A program made the position numbers and the translations under genes. From NCBI GenBank assembly GCA_963828285.1, contig CAWHEB010000008.1, forward strand, positions 124,001-188,000: a stretch of 64,000 nucleotides of DNA, in the 5' to 3' direction. Of the stretch, positions 26,342 through 36,050 are shown one piece after another (position 1 is the stretch's first letter; each line of letters begins with the position of its first letter). The stretch is from DAIOEK01 sp963828285 (lineage in GTDB: Bacteria > Chloroflexota > Anaerolineae > Anaerolineales > Anaerolineaceae). The notes below the pieces were generated by a model. It did no database searches. It saw nothing but the letters and a program-made list of their open reading frames with translations, and was not told where the DNA came from.

Positions 26342-27379
26342 ATGATCACTTTCTATACACCACTCCAAGAACTCCACTCACCGAAGTTTGAATTCTTCCG
26401 TGGGGAAAAAGTTCCCTGCTTCGAGACACCCCACCGGGCAGTAAGTGTCCTGCAAGAGATCTCCATCCGCGGACATCAAGTTTTCGATCCGACCCAAGAC
26501 AGTAGCGAGATTCTGAAGCAGGTCCATTCTCTCCGATACCTCAATTTCCTGGAAACCGCCTGGGACCAATGGATCGCGCTTGATCCTGCTTATGCTACCT
26601 CTCAGCCGTTCCCCTCGGTCTGGCCGATCCGCACACTGAGGGATGAGCTCGAACCGGATAACTTTATTGCCCGACTCGGTCTCTACTCGATGGATAACGG
26701 TACTCCCATGGTTGCCGGAACATGGACGGCAGTGAAAGCTGCAGCAGATTGTGCGGTAAGCGCCGTGAATCATCTTTCTACTGGCGGGATAAGTGCATTC
26801 TGTGCCACCCGCCCTCCAGGACATCATGCCGGAGCGGACTTCATGGGAGGGTATTGTTTCATTAATAACGCAGCTGTTGCGGCACAAGCACTTCGAAATT
26901 ACGGATCTTCACGAGTAGCCATCCTTGATGTTGATTACCACCATGGAAACGGTACCCAGAGCATCTTCTACAACCGATCGGATGTATTGTATGTCAGCAT
27001 CCATGCCGATCCAAGAATCGAATATCCCTTTTATCTTGGATATGCTGATGAAACGGGTGAAGGTCAGGGGGAAGGGTGTAATTTGAATCTTCCGCTTCCC
27101 GGCGGAACTCCACCGGATAAATGGTTCGACGCACTGGGGACAGCCTGCAACAAGATTAGCCAATTCCATGCGGATGCATTGGTGGTTTCCCTTGGGCTGG
27201 ATACTTATGCCGGTGATCCTCTTACCAAGTTCGCCTTGACAACGGATGACTTCAAAAAACTTGGAGCCCGGATAAAAAATCTCGCTTTACCCACGATCTT
27301 TATTCTTGAGGGAGGATACGCAACCTCCGATCTTGGTGTGAATGCAGCCAATGTCCTGGGTGGATTTGAACAAGGATAA
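26342..27379 (+). CDS. Histone deacetylase-family amidohydrolase (acetylpolyamine amidohydrolase-like)
   Basis: 345 residues, Zn-dependent deacetylase of the arginase/HDAC fold. RPPGHHAGADFMGGYCFINNAA gives the HH pair; ILDVDYHHGNGTQ gives the zinc Asp and His; SLGLDTYAGDPL gives the second zinc Asp; EGGYATSDLG carries the transition-state region. Bacterial members remove acetyl groups from polyamines or other small amides. ATG 26342 is the only plausible start. A membrane protein gene follows 56 bp later on the same strand. Confidence 0.85.
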   Translation: MITFYTPLQELHSPKFEFFRGEKVPCFETPHRAVSVLQEISIRGHQVFDPTQDSSEILKQVHSLRYLNFLETAWDQWIALDPAYATSQPFPSVWPIRTLRDELEPDNFIARLGLYSMDNGTPMVAGTWTAVKAAADCAVSAVNHLSTGGISAFCATRPPGHHAGADFMGGYCFINNAAVAAQALRNYGSSRVAILDVDYHHGNGTQSIFYNRSDVLYVSIHADPRIEYPFYLGYADETGEGQGEGCNLNLPLPGGTPPDKWFDALGTACNKISQFHADALVVSLGLDTYAGDPLTKFALTTDDFKKLGARIKNLALPTIFILEGGYATSDLGVNAANVLGGFEQG

Positions 27380-27434
27380 TAATTCTACTTATCATGGAAA
27401 ATCTATCTCATTAATTACTTGGAAAATACTGATC

Positions 27435-28238
27435 ATGCCCTTCACTTTCGCTCATCCGGCAGCATCCATACCACTGCTCCGTCCGCTCGGACGGTACGGA
27501 GTTCTATCTGCGTTGGTCATTGGCGGCATCGGACCTGATCTCACCTACTTTTTACCGTTCATCGTCGCCAGGGATGCTTCCCATAGTCCTTCCGGTTTCT
27601 TCCTGATTAGTCTGCCTGCCGGTGTGATCTGCTATTTATTACTGCATCACTTCTACAAAGAACCGCTTTTTGCACTCTTCCCGATTCTCAGAAACCTTGA
27701 CCAACACCAAGGTGACGACCTTCCACGACTAACCAGGTGGACAGCGGTGTTCATATCGCTGGTGTGCGGTAACCTGACCCACTACGCATGGGATTCGATC
27801 ACCCACTCCGATACGTTGGCTTTTAATGCATTTCCATTTCTCGGTACCCGTTTGTTCACTATAGGTGTTTACCCGGTCTATCTATTCTCTCTGCTTCAAT
27901 ATGCCAGCGGAATGCTTGGATTGGTTTTTGTCTTGATCTGGTTTATTCGCTGGATCAGGCAGTCTGCTAGATCTGGTCAGACTCATAAATCGGATTTGCC
28001 GATGAATTGGCGAATCTTCATCATCACGGCACTTATCCTTGTTCCGGTGTTAAGCGGAATTTTAGTTGGAGCCGTGGTTAGTGTAAATGAAACCGGTCTG
28101 CGGATTATCCGCTTATTTACGACCACGGCTATCTTTGTCGCATTCCCGGCATTTGCCATGCTATTCAGTCTGTATTCAGCCTGGTGGCACTTCAAAGAGG
28201 GGAGAAGTAATTCCTCAAAAGATCATCCTATCGGATAA
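27435..28238 (+). CDS. DUF4184 family membrane protein
   Basis: 267 residues. The N-terminal PFTFAHPAASIPLLRP is diagnostic for DUF4184; IGGIGPDLTYFL and LTHYAWDSITHS contain the conserved Asp and His of a possible membrane metal site. Six or so helices. The ATG at 27435 matches the family start; upstream frame codons overlap the amidohydrolase gene. Function unknown; sometimes likened to membrane-bound metal-dependent hydrolases. Confidence 0.85.
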   Translation: MPFTFAHPAASIPLLRPLGRYGVLSALVIGGIGPDLTYFLPFIVARDASHSPSGFFLISLPAGVICYLLLHHFYKEPLFALFPILRNLDQHQGDDLPRLTRWTAVFISLVCGNLTHYAWDSITHSDTLAFNAFPFLGTRLFTIGVYPVYLFSLLQYASGMLGLVFVLIWFIRWIRQSARSGQTHKSDLPMNWRIFIITALILVPVLSGILVGAVVSVNETGLRIIRLFTTTAIFVAFPAFAMLFSLYSAWWHFKEGRSNSSKDHPIG

Positions 28239-28253
28239 TAATCGCGGGAAGTC

Positions 28254-28562
28254 TTATTTCTGCTCGTCTTTATACTTTTGCCGAAACTCCCTGAAATCAT
28301 AAGTGGTATAAATCTCAGTGCGGAAAACCGGCCAGGCGCGTTTTTCGATCGCTATGTTCACTTCCCGCAATCTGGATGGGGGAACCTTGATGGTGGCAAC
28401 GTGTCCGATTCCCATCATGACGTACCAGGAGACCACTTCAATTCCTTCCGGGGGAAATTCCTTCCAGAAACCGGATTCCTTCAGATACTTCTGGATCTCA
28501 TCCAGATTTTTTGATTGGTCGTGTCGAAAGAATACTGTTAATAACACATTTTCACTATCCAT
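28254..28562 (-). CDS. Conserved hypothetical protein, ferredoxin-like fold likely
   Basis: 102 residues with alternating beta-alpha character: LLTVFFRHDQ, NLDEIQKYLKESGFW, EVVSWYVMMGIGHVATIKVPP, REVNIAIEKRAWPVFRTEIYTTYDF. This resembles small DUF3303/GYD-like alpha-beta barrel dimers, but I cannot name the family. A good AGGAG precedes ATG 28562. Convergent with the DUF4184 gene. Confidence 0.65.
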   Translation of the reverse strand: MDSENVLLTVFFRHDQSKNLDEIQKYLKESGFWKEFPPEGIEVVSWYVMMGIGHVATIKVPPSRLREVNIAIEKRAWPVFRTEIYTTYDFREFRQKYKDEQK

Positions 28563-28781
28563 GGTAATTACTCCTATTGGAAATATTAATTAATTCTACG
28601 CCAGATTTTCTTGAAAAATCTTTCATTTAATCTTGTGCTATCGGATAAGGAGCCCGATTAGATAATGCGTTTGACATTTCAATTTATTAGGGTACTCACA
28701 AATAAACGAATCTCCCATATTAGAAATCCCGGTATACAATCACGGTAGAATATTGTAAGAAAATATTTACTGGGGAAAGAA

Positions 28782-29304
28782 ATGACTTCGATCATCACAT
28801 CTTTTGGAATGTTAAGACAATGGACCTCAACCGATGCACCATCCTTGGTAAAATACGCAAACAACCGGAACATATCGATTAACATGCGGGATGGTTTTGC
28901 ATTTCCATATACCATCTCAGAATGCTGATGCATTTCTTCAAGCGGTTAGCCAACAAGATCCCGTGACTTTTTTCGCAATCGCTACCAATGAGGAAGCTAT
29001 AGGAGGAATAGGAATCACGATCAATTCCGATGTGCACCGGTGTTCCGCAGAATTGGGATACTGGCTTGCCGAACCTTTCTGGGGTAAAGGGATCATGTCT
29101 GAAAGTGTGGTTAACCTAACTGATTATGCTTTTGAGAACTTTGGTTTGATCAGGATCTATGCCGAACCATACGCGATCAACCCTGCATCTTGCCGGATCC
29201 TGGAGAAAGCGGGATTTGTTCTGGAAGGTCGGATGAGAAAAAATGTGATCAAAAATGGACAAGTCCTGGATCAATTCCTATACGCAAAAGTTCTGGATAA
29301 ATAA
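28782..29304 (+). CDS. GNAT N-acetyltransferase (RimJ/RimL type), one frame break
   Basis: About 174 residues, acetyl-CoA-dependent. The N terminus MTSIITSFGMLRQWTSTDAP starts at ATG 28782 after GGGGAAAGA; the rest is in the frame of the fragment 28891-29304, joined near 28920 at DADAFLQAVSQ. Motif A of GNAT (ELGYWLAEPFWGKGIMSESV) and the C-terminal NPASCRILEKAGFVLEGRMRK are classic for RimJ/RimL and spermidine acetyltransferases. The acceptor is unknown. Confidence 0.75.
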
Positions 29305-29363
29305 TACTGTTCTGAGAAGAAGTCTTGACTATAGGTTATTGATTTGTTAAGGAGGATGATTCA

Positions 29364-30155
29364 GTGAAAGATGCTGATATGCTGTCGTTATTCAATAAGG
29401 AAGTCCGTCGCGCATGTGAATGGACGCGAATGCGCCGGGAAGAGTTTCCCAACCTGGTGCGCTACACCCTGACAGATGTAGGGTTCGGAGGTGGATTTGT
29501 TAGCTGGTCTGACCTGACCTCCGGTAATGCTGATCAAGCAATTGAAGATCAACTTGAGTTCTACCGCAAATTGAATGTGGATTTTGAATGGAAATTATAC
29601 GATTTCGACCAACCCGTAGATTTGGCGAATCGCTTGCTGGCACACGGTTTTAAGGCGGATCAGCCAGAAGCGCTCATGGTTGCAGATATCAATGATCTTC
29701 CCACAGAATATTGGACGATGGATGTTTCTGCTTTCAGTCGTATCTCCAGCCCGCAGGAAGTGGATGATATTGTCCGGATGGAAAGTGAGGTGTGGGAAGA
29801 AGATGTCACTGGCTTTGCTAAAGGAATGAGGTATGATCTGGAAAATTACCCGGACCACATCAGTGTTTTCGTTGTCCGCAAAGACGACCGGGTGGTCAGT
29901 GCTGCCTGGAGCCATTATCTCAAACCCACATCATTCGCTTCCCTCTGGGGCGGATCCACCCTAAAGGAATACCGCCGGCGTGGATTTTACACCTCGCTGT
30001 TAGCTGTTCGTGCCCGTGAAGCACGAGAGCGCGGATACCGCTTCCTGCAGGTGGATGCCAGTCCTGATAGTCAACCGATCCTGGCTAAAAATGGTTTCAG
30101 ATGTTTGGGATATTCCACAGCCTACGAGTGGGAACCTGAGAAAATATCGGACTAG
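29364..30155 (+). CDS. GNAT N-acetyltransferase, two-domain
   Basis: 263 residues. GTG start at 29364 chosen because AAGGAGG lies 8 bases upstream. The N-terminal half is a degenerate GNAT repeat or cap (FGGGFVSWSD..., FEWKLYDFD), the C-terminal half an active GNAT (SLWGGSTLKEYRRRGFYTSLLAVRAREARERGYRFLQVDAS ... ILAKNGFRCLG). The RRRG-F-Y pattern binds the CoA pyrophosphate. Follows another acetyltransferase by 59 bp. Substrate unknown. Confidence 0.85.
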   Translation: MKDADMLSLFNKEVRRACEWTRMRREEFPNLVRYTLTDVGFGGGFVSWSDLTSGNADQAIEDQLEFYRKLNVDFEWKLYDFDQPVDLANRLLAHGFKADQPEALMVADINDLPTEYWTMDVSAFSRISSPQEVDDIVRMESEVWEEDVTGFAKGMRYDLENYPDHISVFVVRKDDRVVSAAWSHYLKPTSFASLWGGSTLKEYRRRGFYTSLLAVRAREARERGYRFLQVDASPDSQPILAKNGFRCLGYSTAYEWEPEKISD

Positions 30156-30245
30156 CAATTTTTGCATACTCCGCAAGAAGACTATTGGCAGATAAAAACT
30201 CCAGTGATATACACTGGAGTTTATTTTCTCAGAATGATTATTTTT

Positions 30246-30758
30246 TCACTTCATACTCTCAGCGAGCTTATCGAAGGAGGTACTCCAACCTGAGCCGGTC
30301 ATCTCCCTCATTTCGCCCTCAGGTAAACCGGAGTGTTTCAAAGTCATCCTGGTTTTTCCTTGTCCATCGTCATCAAAAGTTACAGTTACAACCAATTCCC
30401 TGGGGAAATCAGCACCCATGCCATAGAATTCCCCAGAAACGATATTCCCTCCAGCATCCATAAATGAATCAGTGTAAACTATCTTTTTATTCTCAACAAT
30501 TTCCAGGTACTCTCCACCACTCCAGAAATCCTGTCCTTCGGGAGATCGCATGCAGAAGAGGTATTTTCCACCCACCCGCAGATCGATTTTGGCAACTGGT
30601 GAGGTAAAGTACTGAGGTCCCCACCATTTCATCACTAACTCTGGTCTGGTCCATGCTTTCCAAACTCTCTCCCGCGGAGCATCGATCAGCCGCTCGATTA
30701 CCAATTCTTTTTCAGTGTTGATCTTCACATTGCTAGTTGACATTCTTGACTCGTCCAT
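30246..30758 (-). CDS. SRPBCC family protein (AHSA1-like)
   Basis: 170 residues of the START/AHSA1 fold: IERLIDAPRERVWKAWTRPELVMKWWGP, VDLRVGGKYLFCM, and the C-terminal EMTGSGWSTSFDKLAE are standard. These hydrophobic-cavity proteins accompany ArsR regulators in many bacteria. The binding site AAGGAAG lies in the last codons of the upstream ArsR gene, so translation is coupled. Ligand unknown. Confidence 0.88.
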   Translation of the reverse strand: MDESRMSTSNVKINTEKELVIERLIDAPRERVWKAWTRPELVMKWWGPQYFTSPVAKIDLRVGGKYLFCMRSPEGQDFWSGGEYLEIVENKKIVYTDSFMDAGGNIVSGEFYGMGADFPRELVVTVTFDDDGQGKTRMTLKHSGLPEGEMREMTGSGWSTSFDKLAESMK

Positions 30759-30760
30759 CT

Positions 30761-31099
30761 TTATCTTCCTTTCTTTTCAACCAATAATTTTGGTCCTTCG
30801 TCCGCCTTTAAGATAGCTTCCAATGTATCCAGGCGTTTATTCCATTGATCAGTCAATGTCTTGGTCCAGCTGTCCAATTCCTTAAGAGTTTGTGGATTGA
30901 TTCGATAGATCCGTTGTCTTCCACGTTTATCAACCTGCACCAGATCTGAATCACGCAGGACTTTTAAATGTTGCGAGATGGCTGGTGCACTCATTTTGAA
31001 CTGATCGCTGATCTCTGTTGCCGATAATTCTCCTTTCCTTGCCAGCATATCCAGGATGCTGCGTCTGGTGGGATCTGAGATGGCAATAAATACATCCAT
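30761..31099 (-). CDS. ArsR-family transcriptional regulator
   Basis: 112 residues, winged helix: IAISDPTRRSILDMLARKGELSATEISDQF, SAPAISQHLKVLRDSDLVQVDKRGRQRIY. No metal-binding cysteines, so it belongs to the non-metal SRPBCC-linked branch. I use ATG 31099 (MDVFIAIS); the longer frame opens with GTG 31117. It lacks a Shine-Dalgarno. The SRPBCC gene starts 2 bases after its stop. Likely autoregulated through the inverted repeat at 31124-31144. Confidence 0.88.
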   Translation of the reverse strand: MDVFIAISDPTRRSILDMLARKGELSATEISDQFKMSAPAISQHLKVLRDSDLVQVDKRGRQRIYRINPQTLKELDSWTKTLTDQWNKRLDTLEAILKADEGPKLLVEKKGR

Positions 31100-31123
31100 A
31101 TATAGAGGATAGATCACTTTGAT

Positions 31124-31144
31124 AATTAAGTCTAAAGCTTAATT
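31124..31144 (-). promoter_or_regulatory. Candidate ArsR operator
   Basis: Perfect inverted repeat AATTAAG-N7-CTTAATT, 25 bases upstream of the ArsR start codon. Spacing and AT-rich arms fit an ArsR dimer site. Confidence 0.6.
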
Positions 31145-31184
31145 GTTATTGCGTATAATGTAGATTTCAAAGATAACCGCTTAT

Positions 31185-32294
31185 CTAATCTTTTAAGTAT
31201 CGGTCAAAGAATTCGATCGTTCGATTCATCGCAGTGGTGAAGTACTTTGAAAGATTGTGGTTATCACCATTGTATATATACAATTCCACCACTCCACCGG
31301 CTTCCGTAATCTGATCATATAGTGTTTGTGAAAACGCCAATGGTACTTCTTCGTCTGAAGTTCCATGATGTAACTGGACAGGTCCTGACAGGTCTTTCAG
31401 AAAACTAGTTGCAGAAACCGAGTTCCAAAAATCCGGATTTTGTTCAGGTGTGCCGTATATATTGACCCATTCTTCGCGCCACCTCCTCACACCAGCAGGT
31501 GGGGTGGGTACTGTTGCGGACCCTGTCCGCCGCCAATTTGTAAGCATATCGGGATACGAGCCAACCACACCAGCCCAGATCACACCCGCTTTGATCGAAT
31601 TGGAAATGACCATCGCCCTGAGTGTGAGGTATCCTCCCATGGAATGTCCCCACATACCGATCTTTTCAGGATTTACCTGCGGGTAACGTTGCAAGGAAGA
31701 AACCGCATTGAGGACGTCGACCTCATATCCGGGATCACCATACGCACCTGATGCTACCCCTTCGGATCGGTCATGCCCACGGTAATCGATCCTGAATACA
31801 ACGTATCCGCTGGAAGCCAGTCTGTCCACATAGGCAATGTACCTTTCCGTGGTGCGATACTGGGTAGGTGGAATGTATCCGTGGTTGAATACAATAGTCG
31901 GCCAACCTCCGGATGGCGTTTCTCCAAATGGGACCGTCAGTAACGCATATATTTTCAGACCATCAGATGTGTATGAAGCATAGTATCTGTTGTAATTCCC
32001 ACCCGGGCTCAATTCATTCTCGATGACAATATCACTGCCGAGGTACGACCTGTTTCGCATGGCTTGAATTTCCATCGGGAAAGGATCAGGTGTCGGGCTC
32101 GGAGTAGTCGATGGCAGGACAGTAGGGGAAGTAACTGTGGTTTCAGATATTATTCTTGTGCGAGATTGCTGTTGAACGACCGCAGTTTCTAGTACGGATT
32201 GATCCACACTAACCACTTTTCTTGTCTGGTCAGCAGGGATGCATCCATTTAGTAAAGAAATCAGTATTATTAATGGTATCGAAAACCGATTCAC
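31185..32294 (-). CDS. Alpha/beta-hydrolase lipoprotein (S9/acyl-esterase type)
   Basis: 369-residue secreted lipoprotein. I start at GTG 32294 (VNRFSIPLIILISLLNGC, lipobox Cys18) with AGGAG 10 bases upstream; an ATG at 32348 adds an atypical basic N-extension. After a Thr/Pro linker (VTSPTVLPSTTPSPTPDPF) comes a prolyl-oligopeptidase-like fold with nucleophile in GHSMGG, Asp region HHGTSDEEVP and His in GDNHNL. It acts outside the cell on peptides or esters. Substrate unknown. Confidence 0.85.
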   Translation of the reverse strand: MNRFSIPLIILISLLNGCIPADQTRKVVSVDQSVLETAVVQQQSRTRIISETTVTSPTVLPSTTPSPTPDPFPMEIQAMRNRSYLGSDIVIENELSPGGNYNRYYASYTSDGLKIYALLTVPFGETPSGGWPTIVFNHGYIPPTQYRTTERYIAYVDRLASSGYVVFRIDYRGHDRSEGVASGAYGDPGYEVDVLNAVSSLQRYPQVNPEKIGMWGHSMGGYLTLRAMVISNSIKAGVIWAGVVGSYPDMLTNWRRTGSATVPTPPAGVRRWREEWVNIYGTPEQNPDFWNSVSATSFLKDLSGPVQLHHGTSDEEVPLAFSQTLYDQITEAGGVVELYIYNGDNHNLSKYFTTAMNRTIEFFDRYLKD

Positions 32295-32489
32295 TTGTAT
32301 GAGTCTCCTGGTTGGCAACCTATTTATCGTACCAAGATTGCCCTTCATCAACAATGAATTTATCTAAGGTATAGCTATGAAAGTCTACTGCAAAGAGACA
32401 AACAAACAATCGAAGAAATATGCGTATATGGATATAGTAACGAATTGAAGCCGAAAACATAAAACTAACTTGTGAAAGGCGAATAAGTA

Positions 32490-32978
32490 ATGAAAACATT
32501 GGTCATTTATGATTCAATATTCGGCAATACTGAAAAAGTTGCGCTGGAGATTGGCAAAATTCTGGAACAAATAGGCGAAGTAAACACAATCCGGGTTACT
32601 GATTTCAACATGAAACTTTTGGACGGGTTGGATATGATTATCGTTGGATCACCAACCCGGGCATTCAGTGCAACGCCTGAGATCAAGAAGTTCATTGCAA
32701 ATATCCCAAAAAATGCGCTGAAAAATGTGAGAGTAACCTCCTTTGACACAAGAATGTCAATGAACGATGTAAATTCTGCGATCCTGCCTGTTTTTGTAAA
32801 GGTGTTTGGTTATGCAGCAGAACCAATCGCAAAGAAATTGGTGGGTAAGGGTGGAAAGTTGATCATACATCCTGAAGGATTCTTTGTTAGCGGGAGTGAA
32901 GGTCCATTGAAAGATGGGGAATTGATGAGAGCAGCAGTTTGGAGCAATAGTATCATTGAGATCTGCCGAATTAAATAG
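32490..32978 (+). CDS. Flavodoxin family protein
   Basis: 162 residues. VIYDSIFGNTEKVALEIGKIL contains the FMN phosphate loop (S-x-x-G-N-T-E), and IIVGSPTRAFSATPEIKKFI and TSFDTR give the isoalloxazine contacts. Single-domain electron carrier or menaquinone-type flavodoxin. Binding site AAGG before ATG 32490. Isolated gene. Confidence 0.85.
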   Translation: MKTLVIYDSIFGNTEKVALEIGKILEQIGEVNTIRVTDFNMKLLDGLDMIIVGSPTRAFSATPEIKKFIANIPKNALKNVRVTSFDTRMSMNDVNSAILPVFVKVFGYAAEPIAKKLVGKGGKLIIHPEGFFVSGSEGPLKDGELMRAAVWSNSIIEICRIK

Positions 32979-33115
32979 AATGCCATAATAGTTTCGTATT
33001 GTCATCCGGTGTAAACTATCCAGATGTCAGAATCTATCTGCTGATGGATAACGATGGCCAATTCAATAGAGTAGTTGATGAAAATAATAAGTGATGTTTG
33101 TTTGAGGTTACAAAG

Positions 33116-33663
33116 ATGATCAATCTCAAGACAGATCGGCTTCTTCTACGACCATTCCAAGAATTCGGATTTGTATGCCTTTTCTGAATATCGCTCAGAT
33201 CCGGAAGTTGCCCGTTATCAATCATGGTCCCCTCCCTTTTCACTTGATCAGGCAAAATCATTTCTGGAACAAATCAATCGTGCAGAATTAGGAACTCCCG
33301 GTTATTGGTATCAATTTGCCATTGAAAGGCGGAACCAACCTGGACTTATTGGCGATTGTGGATTTCAAATTTGGAAGGATGATGAAAAACAGGCTCATAT
33401 TGGTTTTTCCTTTGCCCGAAAATTTCAGAGTAAAGGTTATGCCAGCGAAGCTGTTCACTCGGTATTGAAATTTTCTTTTTTCAGAACTTCATCTGCATAG
33501 AGTAATCGCAATATGCGATGTGGAAAACCTGGCTTCTGCTAGATTATTGGAACGGGTTGGGATGCGTCGTGAGGCTCATTTGATCGAGAATATATGGTTC
33601 AAAGGCTCATGGGGGAGTGAATATAACTATGCAATTTTAGAGAGGGAATGGAAACCGGATTGA
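33116..33663 (+). CDS. GNAT N-acetyltransferase, two frame breaks
   Basis: About 182 residues when joined: MINLKTDRLLLRPFQEF (frame from 33116), then SDLYAFSEYRSDPEVARYQSW up to SKGYASEAVHSVL (fragment 33171-33500), then NFLFSELHLHRVIAICDVENLASARLLERVGMRREAH to the stop at 33661-33663. The breaks are near 33163 and near 33470 beside an A3-T4-C-T6 run. All GNAT motifs are present, close to RimL/ribosomal-protein acetyltransferases. Read as one gene with indels. Confidence 0.72.
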
Positions 33664-33809
33664 ATTCCGCAGCGATATCGAAGGATATTCTCCTATCAAA
33701 CAATATCACCAGTATTTGTATCCATGCTAGAATAATTAAATTAGACATGGGAGAACAAAATCGCCGCTCCATTCGTCTATATATAAAATAATTACATTAA
33801 GGGGAGAGA

Positions 33810-34836
33810 ATGAAACTTTCAAAGGATTTATCATATATTCTGGTATTGAGCAGTGTCATCATAGTGGCATCTTGTGCACCAGCAGCGCGACCTACTGTGA
33901 ATTATGCCGCTGAAGCTCCACAGGCTGCCCAGGTTTTACCACCCCCAGCAGTAGAGAAACCTGCTGCTCCCGTGTCTGAACAATCCGAATTTGCGACTGA
34001 AGCGGAAGTACCCGCAATCAATCAGGATAACACGGTATACAACACGGCAAAGGATGGAGCACCTGCCAGTAGCGCTGAGGACGGTTCAAGAAAAATAATC
34101 AAAACCGCGGAAATCCAGCTTTTGGTTGAAGATACAGATCTAACCATAGACCGCATCACTCAAATAACTGACGATGTTGGCGGATATATCATCAGTTCCA
34201 AGTCCTGGTACAAAGAAGAAATCGGTGGCAAGTATAAGTACTCGACCATCACCCTCGGCGTTCCAGTGGATGATTTTGAGCGGGCATTACGGCGCTTGCG
34301 TGATACTTCCATTCAAGTGATTGATGAAGTGGCAACCGGAGAAGATGTTTCACAGGAATATGTCGATCTGCAATCAAAGTTGGAAAGTTTACAAGCGACC
34401 CGGGCAAGAATTACCGGATTTCTGGAAGATTTCAAAAACGGTGGAAGAAGCTTTAAGAATTAATGATCAGCTTTCCATGGTCGAACAGCAGATCAATGAG
34501 ACTCTGGGTCGTATGAACTACCTTGCGGGAAGAGCGAGTTATTCAACAATTACTGTGACCATTAATCCCAAAATTCGCGAAGTCACTCCTACCCCAACCG
34601 CTACACCCACCGTGACGCCTACACCATATCCATCCCCGACCGCAACACCCTGGAATCCTGGTAAAACCTTTAACTCTGCTGGAACCAAACTCGGTGATTC
34701 TTACAGATCAATTATTGATGCTTTGATCTGGTTGACTGTTTATGTCTTACCGATTTTTGCCCCATGGATCCTCATCGCTTTGGCACTTTTCTTGATATTC
34801 CGTAGAAAGAAAAAACAACCCTCTGATAACAAATGA
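33810..34836 (+). CDS. DUF4349 lipoprotein, one frame break
   Basis: Surface lipoprotein of about 340 residues. Lipobox IVASC (Cys22), Pro/Ala-rich spacer, then DUF4349: IKTAEIQLLVEDTDLTIDRITQI, GGYIISS, TLGVPVDDFERALRRLRD, and a coiled coil (VDLQSKLESLQATRARI ... INDQLSMVEQQINETLGRMNYL). After a TPTPTATPTVTPTPYPS linker comes a C-terminal transmembrane helix with RRKKK. The break is in an A5 run near 34437; removing one base gives SKTVEEALRIND. Fragments 33810-34463 and 34321-34836. Function unknown. Confidence 0.78.
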
Positions 34837-34866
34837 TCAAATCTAATTAATTATGAAGAAATCAGG

Positions 34867-35311
34867 ATGACCAGCTTACTGGACGAGATCAAGAAATCCC
34901 TGAATAATCGCAGCGGCAAGTGGAACGAAAAGAGAGGTGTCTGGGATTTCTCCACTGTCATCGCAGAGCGCAAGGCTTTTCTTTCCACCAAAAAGTTGAC
35001 CTACTCACTGCGATTAAGGATTGATGATGCCTGCTAAAGTTGTTAAATTTTCTGAACTTCTGATGGAAGCAGGCTCTGGTCTTTCTTCTGGCGGTGATTT
35101 TGATAGTGGTATGTCAGCGGGATTCGGTTTTAAAACCGAAAGTTACAATACTTTTAGCGGTTCCCGCCAGGGATCCATCGAAGAACAATCAGTTCACTTT
35201 GGAAAAGAATATAGTTATCAGTTCGATTTCAAGGAAGTGCGAACCAAAATCAAAAAGATTGTTGAAAATTCCGAATACCATTTCGAATACCAGATCCTCC
35301 CGGTAAAGTAA
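34867..35311 (+). CDS. Conserved hypothetical protein, one frame break
   Basis: About 147 residues when joined: MTSLLDEIKKSLNNRSGKW ... VIAERKAFLSTKKLTYSLRLRIDD (frame from ATG 34867) and KVVKFSELLMEAGSGLSSGGD ... EYHFEYQILPVK (fragment 35021-35311), changing frame near 35030. The Gly/Ser-rich centre and the end FDFKEVRTKIKKIVENSEYHFEYQI look like a soluble alpha-beta domain. I do not recognise the family. It lies 30 bp after the DUF4349 gene and ends before a strong terminator. Confidence 0.6.
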
Positions 35312-35331
35312 TCATCGAAATTGGCACCGGA

Positions 35332-35366
35332 AAACGATAAATGTCCCAATGGGACATTTATCGTTT
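35332..35366 (+). terminator. Strong bidirectional hairpin terminator
   Basis: Perfect 16-bp stem: AAACGATAAATGTCCC (35332-35347), loop AAT, and GGGACATTTATCGTTT (35351-35366). It separates the 34867 gene from the TetR promoter 16 bases on. Confidence 0.75.
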
Positions 35367-35381
35367 AATACTCGTTTCCTA

Positions 35382-35428
35382 TTGACAAATCAGATAACAA
35401 TTATTATAATGAGTGAGTAGTCAGTCAT
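35382..35428 (+). promoter_or_regulatory. Consensus promoter with TetR-type operator
   Basis: TTGACA (35382-35387), 17-bp spacer, TATAAT (35405-35410), both full consensus. ATGAGTGA-GTAG-TCAGTCAT (35409-35428) overlaps the -10 and start site: a 20-bp near-perfect palindrome with one mismatch, typical of TetR/AcrR sites. Points to strong, tightly autorepressed expression. Confidence 0.8.
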
Positions 35429-35447
35429 TTTATAAAGGATCCAAGAG

Positions 35448-36033
35448 ATGCGTGAGTTGAATCCAGATAAAAGAGAGAAATTCTTATCTACTGCCCTAAA
35501 GCTGTTTGCTGAAAAGGGAGTACCAAAATACATCCACAGCAGAAATTGCTCGCGAAACAGGAACTGCTGCTGGAACTCTGTTTATTTACTTTCCCACCAA
35601 ACAGGACTTAATCAACGAGCTAGTTCTTTATATCAGCCGGCAACAAGCAGATGTAATAAATGGCATGCTCGAACACTCCATGTCAGTTCGTGATACATTT
35701 TTTACAATCTGGGACGGATCGGTCCGCTGGTTGAAGGATCATCCAGATGCATATCAATTTTCTCAACAAATCAGGGATTCCAAGTTAATCAGCACAGAGG
35801 TCGCTCAAAAAACCGCAGAATACTTCAGCTTTTACTATCATGCCATTGAAAAAGGTCTCACAGAAGGAAGCATCAAATCCTTCCCTATCGATCTCATCGG
35901 TGGATTTCTCTACCAGGATATTGTCGCAGTGATGAACCACATAGTATTGCATTCCGACCCGGGGTATGTGGATGAAGCCATCCAACAAGGTTTTGAACTC
36001 TTTTGGGATGGGATAAGAAATACGAAAGGTTAA
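35448..36033 (+). CDS. TetR/AcrR-family regulator, one frame break
   Basis: About 194 residues. Start ATG 35448: MRELNPDKREKFLSTALKLFAEKGV, then a frame change near 35518 to NTSTAEIARETGTAAGTLFIYFPTKQDLINEL, the HTH. The C-terminal ligand domain is intact to 36033. Fragments 35448-35693 and 35506-36033. The operator at 35409-35428 lies 20 bases upstream, so it probably represses itself and the oxidoreductase that follows 17 bp after its stop. Confidence 0.78.
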
Positions 36034-36050
36034 AAGAAGTAGGAAAGGAA

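Noticed and set aside
31150..31160. Plus-strand TATAAT near 31154 as a promoter
   Set aside because: The downstream gene is on the minus strand and no -35 fits at 16-18 bases.
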